From the NCBI GenBank assembly GCA_037043015.1, contig CM073321.1, forward strand, positions 11,416,001-11,480,000: a stretch of 64,000 bases of DNA, written 5' to 3'. Every line of letters starts with the position of its first letter. Position 1 is the first letter of the stretch. The stretch is from Bryum argenteum. Its lineage: Eukaryota; Streptophyta; Bryopsida; Bryales; Bryaceae. Shown piece by piece: positions 44,346 to 56,169 of the stretch. The translations under genes were made by a program, and so were the position numbers. The notes under the pieces were generated by a model that had not been told where the DNA came from, made no database searches, and saw only the letters and a program-made list of their open reading frames with translations.

Positions 44346-47300
44346 ATGGCAATAAATATGGCAATACTTGTGAAATGTCGATGCAACTATAGTTGTGGTC
44401 GTTCCGCTATTGGATTCCACCTGGTTTCCAAAAAGACAAGATTACGCCATGAGCAATTTGATCCTGAAAGGAAGCAAAAACATACATCTTCCATAGTTGT
44501 TCAAGAAAGAAGAAAGGATTGGTGTCCATGTAGAACTTGTCATGGGTACAAGAAGTGTGGTAAGAGCACTATATACAGACATTTGACGGAGGATTCTACA
44601 ATGTCACATTTTTTAGATGGACAAAACGTGGTTATCAATACTTCCGACAATGACACTTATGATATTGGTAATGGAAATGATATTGATATTGGGAATCAAC
44701 TTAGCCATGTAGGTGATGAAGACATCACTTTGGGAGATAACTCTGGTCATGAAGGTGAGATTTCAAATAGAGTAGAAACTGGAATCCAACACGAAGTTGC
44801 AAAAGAGCTTGAAGAAACAATTTATACAAATTGATTGAATTACAATCATTATGTGATTCCAGCAATATGGCAATTGGAGATCAAAATTCCATATTTAAAT
44901 TGCTATTTGGGGACGTTAAAGAAAATGCTAGTGCTCCTGGGGATTTAATAGATCTTGCAAATTACAGCTTCGGGAGGTTACTTGGAGCTTTGCCTGATGA
45001 TTGACAAAGTGAATTGGGAGGGGTATCATTTCCCAAGTCATTTCATCAGTTTACTATATTGTATAGGAAACTAGGTATGGTTAGGCCTGTTTGGTACAGG
45101 TTATGGACCGGAAATGCAAATATCCCTCATGAGCCCATTCTTCTATTACCATCAGCAGAAGATTTTCGAGAAAGACCAGATTGTAAATTTTGTTCTCTTG
45201 ATCGTCGTCGTCTTTAGATGGATTGTCATCATTGCTGTTCAACATGCACTGAGTGCGGGATCAAGAGAAGGGATACTCTAGCCTTTGATTATTTGCCTTA
45301 GGTAGAAATTCTATCATTATTATGCAAGTTAAGATCCATTTGTCATGAATTTTTGACAATGTGGAGGGCAAATGACAAGTGGCTTAGAAAACCACCAAAT
45401 GAAGTACCTTCAGTTATAGTTGATGTTTGGGATGGGAGCAAAGTGAGAGAATGGAGTGATTTTTGAGATCCAGGGGCTACATACGAATTGCCAATTACCT
45501 GTAGCAAATGTCAAAAACATTATTGCACATTTCCTACAAATGTAAGGGCAAAAGAGCTAAATTTAGGATGGAAATCACATCTACAACAATACTCTTTTCC
45601 TTGTTCAACATGTTCTTGTCTTGTTCGTGCTCCAAGGACAGTATTGAAGGTGTGTACAATTCCTCTATCATTTAGTATTGATGTAAAAATATGTGACATG
45701 CATGATTTTGTATTGAATTGATATATAATTGATTGTGTTCTTATTGCAGGGAGATCCACGCAATTTTGCAATTTTGGGTCACTCGGATGGATTTAGACCA
45801 TCTAGAACAACTTACAAAAGTTGTTGGACTTTGGAAGTTACAATTCTCAATGCTAGGAAGACAAGCTTACTTGGTCCTATTCCATTATTGTTTATACCTA
45901 TGTCATCCGGGAAGCTTTTTCATTGTGGAGATGAATTTGTGATGAATTTTTTCTTATCCCCGTTTATTTCAGAGTTGGAGAAGGCTTTCACTGAAGGATT
46001 TGAAGTTGATTATGCCTACGATGTTGGAAGGATTAGTTCGTACATCTCTCAATCTTCTCCAAGGTAAATTTTCAAATTATGAATATGAAACATGCATAGA
46101 TGGTATTAAAGAGGTAGAAGAAAATGTGTTAAATAGAATGTCCTGTGAAGGTGATCTTACATTTTTTTTTATTGAAGGCTACATTTTATACATTTGTTTA
46201 TCTATAGTTCTAATTTTTATTTTATTTTATTTTAATTTAATTATTTGTGTGTAGACTTCGGGCTAGCTTATTTATATTCACAAGCGACCATCCTGCTCAA
46301 AGCAAGGTTTCGAATATCAAAAACAATGGATATTCTTCATGTCGGCGTTGTTATACTACTCACGCAGTGATTGCAGAAGGTAGAGTTGTCTTTTCTGAAG
46401 AACGTACAACTGTGCAGTGGAAAAATATAATTGAGTTAGCTAAATCTTTGGAGAATTGGGAAGCAGCTTCAACAAAAAGTGAAAAAAAATTAGTTTCAAA
46501 TACTTCAGGTTTGGTTACTTACATGATTGTTAGTGATGAATTAAAGTTTCATTGCTTATAATATAAATTGTGTTAGTGATAGTTTTAGAAGCATAAATTG
46601 TTTCAATACTGAAATTGTTTGTTCTATTTTTTATGGGGTTTGTTCTCCAAATCATATACGACCTATGTTGTCATCATTGTTTTATCAATCTTAGATTCAA
46701 GGCATTCTAAATGTAATGTATTAATTCAAATTGTTATTAGAAAATGGATTTTGTGGATATTTTGAAAAACAAGTTCATTTCCTAATGCATAATGTTTAAG
46801 GATTGTTTCTTGCAGGCATTACAGGAAGATTTGAGTTATGGCGATTAAATTGGCTATATTCATTTCACCTCATTAGAGATTTGGTATTTTATGGAATGCA
46901 CAGCATTCTAATGAACATTTTTTAAAAATTCATTGAAGAGTTTATGCAATCAAAGGGAAACACGGATGCCAACAAAGAAGACATTGAAGGGGCTATGAAG
47001 GTTCTTACAAATACCAAATTAAAGAAACTAGCTCATAGATGGCCGCAAGCTTCCACGCAAAGGCTTGGGTACTTTAAAGCCCAAGAGTACCCAGTGTACA
47101 TCTTATGGTGTTTACATTATACCTTGGACCATATTAGAGCAAATTTTGATTCCCCATTGATACATGTTGGATTGTTGTTGGTTGAAATAGCAAGGTTGTA
47201 ATTCTTACAGACGCAATTAGAGGGATGGACTTCAAGTACCATTCAAAGAGCAAAGAGACTTTTCTCAGAATGGTGAAGAGCGTGAGTGCAGCATAAGGGA

Positions 47301-48345
47301 CCGACACCTTCGGTTCTTGAGCATGCCATTGGTTCGGGGCACTTATTGGAAGATGTTATTAGACATGGACCACAAGACGTTTATTGGGTTTAAAAGTTTA
47401 AAAGAGAAGTTTCAAAGTACATGCGAGCAGCTTCCAATAGCAATCATTATCGATGCGAAGTAAGTTTCACATTATACTTTTCAAGAACTCTCTTTGCTCG
47501 TGTAATACGCCAAGTTCAAGAAGATAGAGACCAATTATATCCTTGTGAGAGAGCTTTTTTACATATTTATATTCACCTAAAGCTACCAACAACATCTCTT
47601 TCATTGGAGCAGAACCCAAGATGCCCTATATGGCACAAAATGTGCCTTATTCGGGTATCTTCCATTTTGCTTGCATTACAACTATGGAAACAATGTAAAA
47701 TTCTTCCAGAGAATAGTGCTTGCAAGAAGATGATAATAGCAATGCCCTTTGCTATTGGTAAATCAAGAATTGAAAAAAAAACCATTGTCTCCATCTATAC
47801 AAAGGTGGCTTCTGGGTTATTGGTCACTCTAGATTATTTGGCAGGCAGTTTATAGAGGGTGATATTAGTAAGTGGATGTATCCACTAAAGACAATCGTTT
47901 GGAGAGGACATACATATCAAATCAATGATTCCATTGTAATTCAACGAGATTCAGATATTGGAATCTCAAGATTGTCAATGCTGGCTTAGAAGGGGATTAT
48001 TAAATCCTTTTTTATCCATGAAGTGGATAACAACATGTTAATTTTTTTAGTGCGAAATACTATGATCAAATTATGGAGAATGACAAGGCCATTTTCCATC
48101 CTGCATCAAGCATGTCATTAATCAAACCGATACCAAGAAATCATAGAGGGGATTGTGTACGTCCAATTTCTTAGATTTTACACAAATTTGTGCCCCTTCC
48201 AGCCGTTGGTAGTAATAATTGAGAACGTCAAGGTTTACTTGTTGCTTATGAAGTACAAGGTACATCTGTATCGTGATATATCAAAATAGTAGATCCTGGC
48301 GGTCTCTGCATTCCTTACATTAGCAACCATTCGGGAGTGTTTTCC
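44346..48345 (+). pseudogene. En/Spm (CACTA-like) Transposase_21-type transposase, decayed
   Basis: Exons read in order. Zinc-binding N-terminus: KCRCNYSCGRSAIGFHLVSK, WCPCRTCHGYKKCGKSTIY. ANIPHEPILLLPSAEDF; CKFCSLDRRRL; CTECGIKRRDTLAFDYLP; HEFLTMWRANDKWLRKPP; CSKCQKHYCTFPTNVRAKEL. After an intron (about 45,650-45,748) comes GDPRNFAILGHSDGFRPSR, then FIPMSSGKLFHCGDEF and FLSPFISELEKAFTEGF. A second intron ends near 46,254 (LRASLFIFTSDHPAQSKV). A third ends near 46,816 (ITGRFELWRLNWLYSFHLI). The C-terminus (MQSKGNTDANK, KLKKLAHRWPQASTQRLGYF, RCPIWHKMCLIRVSSI) runs to about 48,340. The DPRN..G..DGF and PxxR...L pattern is that of CACTA TNP2-like transposases. Many stops. Confidence 0.6.
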
Positions 48346-48476
48346 AAGATGACGCCATTGATCAGGTACTCTTTATCCCATTCCTGACTCAAATTATGCT
48401 ATTTGCATCTTACTGCAAGCAGGTTTCACCTGTGGGAGTTGAAATTAATCCTTTAGGAACTTCTCTGTCTTATGTT

Positions 48477-48524
48477 TTAACCCTTTAACGCCGATGGGTG
48501 TGTCCGATCAAAACTTGTTTTCTT
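48477..48524. repeat. 48-bp inverted repeat, right arm
   Basis: TTAACCCTTTAACGCCGATG then GGTGTGTCCGATCAAAAC and TTGTTTTCTT; complement of 43,015-43,062. Confidence 0.7.
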
Positions 48525-48792
48525 ATTAATTTTTCCTTTGAATCAATTTTGATGAATTATGAATACCTTATTTAAGTACCCAACCTTACAAAACTTAACT
48601 CAAATCATGTCTTCAATTGTTGCAAGAAGTTGCACAAACATCCAACGGTTGATCGAAAAAATCATAATGTATAAAGTAACCGTATACTAGTGGTGAAATT
48701 GTGAACTTTGGAGGATGTACTACTTCAATCATCATTAGATACTTGCATGAATTATTTTACTTCAAATGGAATTGGCTCAATTGTGCAGTAAA

Positions 48793-49004
48793 CCTCAATT
48801 CCGTTAAAATGGCACTATGCCATGTGCCATTTTGTCACACCAAATCTTACACATGTGCTCACATGGAATGGTGTATTCTGTAATATCACAATTATTTTGA
48901 TAATATCACTTCTTTATATAAATTGTCACTCATTTTCCATAATATCACCTTTAAGTTTAGGTGTGCCATTTTAGTGGCATAATGCCATTTTAACGGAATT
49001 GGGG
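48793..49004. mobile_element. MITE with ~30-bp terminal inverted repeats
   Basis: Left end CCTCAATTCCGTTAAAATGG-CACTATGCCA; right end is the complement of CCCCAATTCCGTTAAAATGG-CATTATGCCA. Total about 212 bp, AT-rich, no ORF. With two more bases at the left and one at the right the flanks are TA (TA|AA...A|TA), which would fit a Tc1/mariner-type (Stowaway-like) element. That target-site reading is tentative. Confidence 0.7.
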
Positions 49005-49494
49005 ATACGATGTCAATAGCTTTGCATTGACATATCATATGTGAAAAAAAACTCCATACACAATCAATGGTGATTGTTTTGCATAAGTATACTTGAAATT
49101 GTACAAAAATGTTCCAAAATTATACGGATCAAACGAGAAGTTTTGAAGGTACGGAGAGAGATCAAAACTCACCAAACAATGAAGAATGTATTGAAAAGAG
49201 TGTTTGAATAAAATTTTAAGATAAAATCAATGTCCATGTGTATGAAATACAACATAGTATGTTTTATGGTATTCATTATATTTTGAGGTATTTGATGTAT
49301 TTTGAGTTGTATTATTAAATGTTCCAAGAGTTAAACAACTCCAAATTATGATCGGATTATTCGAAACGGTTCTTATAAGATTTAGGTCTATTCGTTAAGA
49401 GAACCTCAAAGGTTAATTTGCAATGGCTTTGATGTAAATTGACGCAAATTTGCAGTTTAAGTTTTACGTTTGCCTGACGCGTTGATGATTGCAG

Positions 49495-50205
49495 GTTCCT
49501 GCATGGATAGAAAAGTTGATTCTTCAGAAGCGTTACTATATGCAGCTCTGCAACTCCACCTTCATTCAATCAGTATGCTAGACCGTGAAGGCATTCAGTC
49601 GGTGAGTTTGATCTTCTTAATACCTCGTGTTGGGATAGTTTTTTTGATATGTAAGAAGACACTATGCAGTTCAAGTACCTTGAGGAACTTTCTACTGGTC
49701 GTATCATGATCATCAGAGTGTACTATCGCCATTCCTCGATCTACTCGGTGCCCACAGGGTGAGCTCGGACGAGAACTGAGCCTAAGTCAATCCTGGTTCT
49801 TGATTGAAATTAGCTTAAAGAGAATCTGTTATTTGAGTGTGAGGCCATCAGACGATAATGTTCGTCATTTCCTAAGGTTATTTTGTACCCAGATTTGAAA
49901 ATCAGATGATCTCGTGCAAATGGGCTACGTACCTCCTGTTAGGAAATAATATCAATCTTTATGGACGTGAAGAACGGGTTCTCTACGTCGTTACGCTTAA
50001 ACATACGCGGTAAAGTAGATCCAAATATTGACCATCTTCTTCTATGCCATGAATAGTATGATATGAATCAACTTTGTTTGTTCTGGTGTCTTCAGGTGGG
50101 GGCGCTTCAGGATGTCCTCATCGAGTTGTCCAAACTTCGTGGCGTGTTGTTTCATAAAGTGGTGGAGGAGTTACATCTTCATCTTTACAACAAGGGTGAA
50201 TACAG
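49495..50205 (+). pseudogene. SEC8: Exocyst subunit SEC8 gene fragment (two exons)
   Basis: SEC8 is a subunit of the exocyst, which tethers secretory vesicles at the plasma membrane. Exon a (49,495-49,601, after TGATTGCAG, before GTGAGT) reads DSSEALLYAALQLHLHSIS and MLDREGIQS. Exon b (50,096-50,205, after TCTTCAG, before GTGTGT) reads VGALQDVLIELSKLRGVLF and HKVVEELHLHLYNKGEY. The phases match, joining as EGIQS-VGALQDV, which agrees with plant SEC8 around the conserved GALQDVRSEL...LYNKGEY region. Only about 70 codons of a protein of roughly 1,000 residues are present. The next exon downstream (50,440) belongs to a different gene, so this is a captured fragment. Confidence 0.7.
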
Positions 50206-50439
50206 GTGTGTAATACTTTCATATCTTTTCGAAAGTAGCGAGAAGTTGCTGTTAGCTTTGTCGTAGTCGCGAGGGGTGTTATTTAGCTGTGCTCGATAGT
50301 ATACATTTCATCGTCATTTTTGATAGCACACCGATTAATCGTAGTGACGTTGTTTATTTACACCACACCAAGCATCATTGAATCACTGCTGAATGATGAA
50401 GATGACTATTGATGAGCTCATTAACCTTTTGGGATGCAG

Positions 50440-51105
50440 GTATGTGGAACTTTTTCCACTAGCTGCGGAGGTGCTGGATGTGAGAGAATCTCAAAAACTC
50501 AAAATGATTGAAGCTTTCAAGTTTGAACGTCAACGAGTGCGATTCGAGGCGGAGATTGGCAAAGCACCTCCTCTCTCCGAACGACGAGCTCTCCGAGCAC
50601 ATTCGCGAGGAAGCGTACGTTTTTCCTCCGTTTTTGTCACCTCTTAGAATCATCACCATTATGATAGCTTATAAACCATCCTAATGTTCAATGGCGACCT
50701 ACTACATCTGTATATTTTCCTTGAACTTTCGAAGCGGAGGATCATTGGTTAGACTTGTAGAGGAAAATGCATTTCGCATTGAAAAAGTGGAGTTCTGCGG
50801 AGCTGCAGATTAGAATTGCGGGAGGAGTATCGACTGGAGAATCGACAGGCGTTTGCTTCGCTCTGGTCGGACTTCGCAGCAGGATTGACCATTTTATTGT
50901 TATTAGTATTTAGCCCTAAGCAGGTTCGATCGACCTCTCTCCTTGTCGACCTCTCTCCTTTTATTTTTTAAGATCAACTTCATAAACGATCGAATGCCGT
51001 TTTGCAGGTTTTAATAATGAAGTTGACAGGCGTACGGTTGTTCACAAACATCTCCGACACTGGGAAAGCATTCATCATTATCCTTCTCACCGACATATTT
51101 CTCGA
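50440..51105 (+). pseudogene. Nuclear CemA-like (plastid envelope) gene fragment, three exons
   Basis: Exon c (50,440-50,614) reads YVELFPLAAEVLDVRESQK then MIEAFKFERQRVRFEAEIGK and, after a frameshift, NDELSEHIREEA. Exon d (50,809-50,923) reads LELREEYRLENRQAFASLW then SDFAAGLTIFLLLVFSPKQ, a hydrophobic segment. Exon e (51,008-51,105) reads VLIMKLTGVRLFTNISDTG and KAFIIILLTDIFLE. EALELR.EWRLENR.AFA..WSD and NISDTGKAF.IIL.TDIFL are hallmarks of the CemA/PxcA family, inner-envelope proteins affecting chloroplast proton handling. The nuclear homologue DLDG1 is the closest remembered match. Splice phases are consistent (GC|A joining into EALELR). A frameshift in exon c and the missing C-terminal part make it non-functional. 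It follows SEC8 exons in the same orientation. Confidence 0.65.
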
Positions 51106-51109
51106 GTAA

Positions 51110-52390
51110 GACATTGACATTACCAGAAGAACTCAATGTATGTACACATTGATCTCTTCCAATATACAAGTGAGTATTTGTTAAGTCAGCCTGACTTGCA
51201 CTCAATTTGCACAAGAATGCTAGCAAGATCTTGCTTCGGGGAAGCACAAAATTTTGACATTGGCAAGAACTTGCTCCAAGGAAGCACGAGCATGGGATCG
51301 AGTTAACTTCATATGCGCACTTTGAGGAGCGTGTGTTTGCTTGCTTGCTTTGGACTGACTTCGATCATCCTTGCTTCAGCTGGAGTCTTGCTTTAGAAAA
51401 CTTTTACAGAACTCATCTTGGCACTTTCTCTGGCCCGTTCCTTGTGCACTAGTGAAACTTCAAGAGAGAGTTGTGCCCTGGGGGCCTGATGTTTTATCAT
51501 ATTCCTTGGAAGTTGAGTGTACGCACACACATTTTAAGCTGACAATACCGTTATTTATGTAGGTGGAGTGCTTAGTGGCAATTCTTATATATCGGAACTA
51601 CATCAAGGGCCATTTTTCACACAAGAGTAATGTGGAGGTTTCCCAGCAAGCAAGACCTGTTCCCAGGAGATCTCCCGTTCCATTTCTTTGTCCACTGAAA
51701 CCTAGCTCATCGACAACCTCAGCTCAATCAGCATCACACCTTTAATCTAAGAGATGGTAGTATGGATATCATCAACAACAAGTAGATTTGTCAGGGATAG
51801 ATTTGTGAGGGACAGAGTTAATGATTTAGGTTTAAGTCTAGTAGGCTCATTACAATGGTAAATCATTCTTAAAAATAAGAAAGATTCATTTATCCCCATT
51901 GTGCAATTATGGTGATTTTGCTCATTTGAATCCCATTATTTTTCATTGTCCAATTCTTTGTGATTTTCACACTAGAAATGTCCACAGTTTCATGGGTGGA
52001 GGCAAAAGGACCTTGTGAAACTCACATATTTATACAGTGGAAAGCCTCCCATTTTCCATAGAGAATTCAATAGTGAAAAGCCACGATAATTCAATAGTAG
52101 AAATCAGAACCTTGGGACACATGAATGTCCCATGGTTCCACTATGGAAAACTAGACTTTTTCATTATCTTGCATTCATGAAAAATTGGTAATTTCATGCT
52201 CTGCATTTTAGTTGTGACGCGTTACGTGAGATGGTCCTGTCAGGTGGACCTGTAGATGACGGTAGATGACGGTAAAGAGAAATTAGTCCGCGATGGATTC
52301 CCAATCCAGGAAGCGTCCTTTCATTGCTGAGTGCTCAAGACGTGATGCTGATTTGCCGTCGAAGAAGCGTCGTTGTGAAACTGAGACGGC
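51110..52390. other. Non-coding, short repeated words
   Basis: No gene recognised. At 51,960-52,160 words such as CACACTAGAAATGTCCACAG and CATGAATGTCCCATGGTTCC repeat in direct and inverted forms (CCATGG-centred), which could be subterminal repeats of a DNA transposon. Short open frames at 51,371-51,745 have no known motif. Confidence 0.3.
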
Positions 52391-52578
52391 GACGTCATGA
52401 GTGGCGAAGACCCACTCGCTGCTGGAGCGTGAGACGGGGTTGCATGCGACTCAGCCGGTGAGATCTGGACAGTGCTGCGAGCTGCAGTCTGGTTCCTATA
52501 TGCTGGGCCCGTGAATACAAAGGCTTCGTTAGTGGAGTTCTGTTGGTGTTCACCTCGTGAAGCACGTTGGTGTTGCCA

Positions 52579-54050
52579 TTATAACGGAGTAGAATACGGT
52601 GGGGGCCTATAACGGCGATTATATCCTCCACGACCGCCACGAACAGCGCTGCGAGGGCCGTTACGGGGTGGAGGTGGCGTCCGAGCTACCTCTCCATCCG
52701 CTGCAAGGGCATTGATGTTGAGGCGAAGGCGTTTGCTCTGGGAGTGCGGGCGTGATGCTACCGGGTTGGCCGCAGAGAACGATGCTGGCTTGATCCACCG
52801 TTCGACCTGTCGTATGCCGGCGCCTGGAGGATGGGCTGCTAGCAGTTTAGCGTTGGGATCGGCAGCAAACTCCAGAGCAGCTTCAGTCATCAAGTTCCGA
52901 ATGAAGTGGAACGTTATCTGGTGTCGGACCGCCACTCCTGCTGCGTCGCTGATCCAGATGATAAAAGCGCCGAACTTGGCAGCCAGTGAAGGGTATTCAT
53001 CAGTAAAGAATATATGCAAATTGTTGAACATGAACCATAGTGCTTGATCGAACCACATGATGTCGCCTTTGCAGCCTTTTGAATCATCAGGCTTGCACGT
53101 GCATCGAAAATAAGGACGTTGGCAATTCCAAATCGCAGATGAAGATTTTTTGATTCACCCAAAATTAGAGTTCAGCCCCTGAGTGTTTAGTCATGATGCG
53201 TACTTCGGGAGAAGAGCACTTGTGATGGTCAAAAACATGACAAGGGGGAATGCTCCAGGGATCAGCTGGCCCTCTCGGAGGAATTCTGCACCATGAAGAG
53301 CGTTTGCCTTGAGCGCCTCGACCTCTGCAGCACCCATGTTACACCAGGTGCGCCACACAGGCACTGAGATGGGATCAAGCAAGTTTATGTTTGGCAACCC
53401 CGAGCATCGATGCGCCTTGTTAGCAACCTGTGCTTCGATAGAGCAGGCAGGTGTGAAAGGGGCCACCGGACCTTTGCCAGATGCCAACAGGAGCGCCAGA
53501 TCTTTCTCGGCTTGCGATGACTGGATCGTCTCAACTAAGTCTTCCAGGGCAGCCTTCTCCGCAGGCACAATATTGAGGCCACTCAAAAACGGATGGTTCG
53601 CAGTGGTCGACGGTCCTGAGAATGACGCTGGATGGAAAGTCGCCTCGTGGGGGTTTGCAGCTTTCAAGGCTGTGTCAACTGCGATGGAATCTTTCTCCGC
53701 TTGTAGGAGTGCCTCGTTCTCCCACTCTAGGATATCCGCGAGCTGTGTATGGGCAACACGCAACTAGGCCAGCGCTTTCTCGGACGAATCTTGAATGCTG
53801 ATATTGACGATCAGTGTCCATTGAGAGAGATCGAGGGTAGCCAGTAAAAGAGGTGCATGCTCACCATCCTCGTCAAGATCGAGAAGTGCACTCTTGTCCA
53901 TCTCCTGGATGAAAGAGTGAATCTCGGCCGAATTGAGCGAGGCTAAGGTGGCCTGTACAGCAGGAGCGGGAGCCGATAAGGGGTCCCCATATCTAAGCGC
54001 GGACAGGTCCGAAGCTCATTGCCCATGCAGCAGAGAATTACTTGCGTCCT
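52579..54050 (-). pseudogene. Gag-like retroelement ORF (GC-rich)
   Basis: On the minus strand one frame runs from about 54,050: SDLSALRYGDPLSAPAPAV, LASLNSAEIHSFIQEMDKSA, LLDLDEDGEHAPLLLATLDL, a single stop near 53,765, then LADILEWENEALLQAEKDS, LVETIQSSQAEKDLALLLAS, AFPLVMFLTITSALLPKYA to 53,191. After a frameshift: GIANVLIFDARASLMIQKAA; after another: MFNNLHIFFTDEYPSLAAKF, AVRHQITFHFIRNLMTEAA, SQSKRLRLNINALA and a C-terminal RGGRGGYNRRYRPPPYS. An all-helical body plus an Arg/Gly-rich, nucleic-acid-binding tail, with no zinc knuckle, suggests a gag or ORF1 protein. The family is unknown; DIRS-like, LTR or LINE ORF1 are all possible. The GC content is clearly higher than the flanks. Confidence 0.45.
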
Positions 54051-54059
54051 GCAAGAATA

Positions 54060-55150
54060 CCCGATGATAAAGCACAAACGAATCATAAGAAAGATAAAGA
54101 AGCTAACCACTTCTTTGTGGATCGAGGGCCGAGAGAGAGCAAGACATTACATGTCACCCCATTTGTGGGATCTTTCTGACAATTCAAATTATTTTTTCTA
54201 TCGATCTATTCATGTCCACAGCAGTCTTTCAGCATTCACCTATTTATCGATATCTGGAGTATTCTTCCAGATATTGTATCGAGCACAGAGAAGAGCCCAT
54301 GTCATGGTGTCACTGGACGTTCGTAAGAAACATGATCAGCGCATCATTCACGTCAGTCGTGGGACAGACGAGGTCCTGAAATACAAGGACTAACTCACGA
54401 TTTACATAGCCCAGTCCCGTTCGTGTGGGAGGGCTAGTACAGTAATCTTAGTCACCTACAGAAAATGCCACTCCTCTTTGGATTGTAAGCAATATCCAGT
54501 ACGTTATTATACGTGGCGAATCGTACACGCATAAAGGCTCCTATTATGCCGCAAAATCTATTCAGCTCGTTTTTATGGGAGTCAGCACCTCATTTTCAGC
54601 AAGAAAGCTATTCTTGGACCCTATGGTGACATCATGCAACTACATAATGACACCCTGCTAGAAGTTGAATGGTGGAGGGAGAATAAATATCTACAAGTGT
54701 AGAGCGTAGCTCTAAGCTGAGGGGGTCCGCCTCACCTGCACCCATGGACAAAACGAACATGTAGTTAGAATTGGTCCGTGTGCGAGGTGTCTACAGCCAA
54801 GACCCCACGTTGTTATCCGAATCGCAAGTTAGAACAATGCTGCAAGACTCATGACATTCCCTCCACTACAAGTTTCCCAACCGTGACTGAGCACCTTGTA
54901 TGCTTAAAAAACAGGAAAGATGAGGTTAGATTCTGCTGTCAAGAAATAGTCTCTCTCCGTTATCCACCTGCGACATGGTGTAGCTCGGCAGTTCTCACAA
55001 GAAACTCCGGTCCACGACACCACGTACAATATCACACACTCCGTAACTTCGCGAGAGAAATGTCTCCATTCGTTCTTAGGAGAAGGAAAGAACAGAAACG
55101 CCGGCCGGGTTTCCACCTCGTTGCTTGTTGGGCAGTTGAAAGCGCTGCTG
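54060..55150. other. Repetitive non-coding stretch
   Basis: The segment 54,150-54,180 (GACATTACATGTCACCCCAT) resembles 58,365-58,390. The segment 54,705-54,860 (GCCTCACCTGCACCCATGGA, GTTGTTATCCG) resembles 59,230-59,345. So two diverged, same-orientation copies of a non-coding sequence flank the CACTA element. No gene is supported; open frames at 54,019-54,393 and 54,778-55,155 are not recognised. Confidence 0.35.
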
Positions 55151-55464
55151 TATAAGCACTACTAGGATGAGGGGGGTTTTGTGATGTGCTCACATCACAA
55201 ACTCTCGAGTAAGGGATGGGCAGAGAGAGGGTAAATCCCTACTTACTTCTCCTTGATGAAAGTATGGATGATAGTGAAGATGACATATTTAACTAAATAT
55301 GGACAATCCACGGTCTACAATTAAGAACAATAGTTGCAAAATGATTTCTAGAATCTAAGTTCTATGAAGATACTCTTCAAATATGTAGATTTTAAGGTCA
55401 TGGATGGAGGGATCTCCCCATGTTTTAAAGTCCATAAATAAGCCCAAAGTCCATATTTAGTTAA

Positions 55465-55930
55465 ATGATGCATGAAGGTTTTCATCCGTGGTTTAGACAT
55501 TCATTCCTTATTTTTCATCTTCGCCGCAATAACCAGCAAGGATCTTTCCGAGTCGCAGCGCAGAGGTTTATGCGAGGTGTGGACCTCGAGAGTGGCAGGC
55601 TTCAAAGGGCGGAGGGTTCTCAGGTCGGGGTGTGTCATCGTTGCGGCTGCTCGAAGACCCGCTGCTCAAGGTCAGTCAGGATCTCGCACCCTCCAGCCAT
55701 TGAGGTTCTTTGTGGGTTTGGCTCCCTGTCGTTAATAACTATGCAAATTGTACCATTCATGCGATTAGGGTTTTTGAATCCGTCTTCTCCAGTGCTATGG
55801 ATGCTTGTGTAGTGCAAATTGGTTGCAATGAGCATTGGACATTGTATGCATGTTCATTCAGAAAATTTATCATGTACGCTTTTGCTAATTCTCGAGCAAT
55901 TGAGGAGAGGACGTTGGGGTCTTTTTAAAT
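55465..55930 (+). other. Unidentified coding-like segment inside the CACTA element
   Basis: Overlapping frames (55,465-55,925) include RVFESVFSSAMDACVVQIG. No domain recognised. The word GAGCATTGGACATTGTATGC at 55,830 recurs twice in tandem at 57,165-57,208, showing internal duplication within the element. Confidence 0.25.
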
Positions 55931-56169
55931 GAAACCCAAGCTTTAATATAATGACACAATTACTTACTTCAAAGTTTCACTTAAAAAGTGAAAGCTTGAA
56001 AATTGTCTAGCATCCTCAATGAGCTTCGACAATGGCAGTCATGGCTGCCTTGACCTAATTTATGGCACCCGAGCTCTAGAATCCGTATTGAGCTTCGAAG
56101 CATAATCGTCAACAATTTGTGAGTCGTGATCGACGAATTGTTTCACAATGATGATGATGCAACAAAGAA

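Noticed and set aside
49495..51105. One native gene spanning all five exons
   Set aside because: The first two exons match SEC8 and the last three match CemA-like proteins, which are unrelated families.
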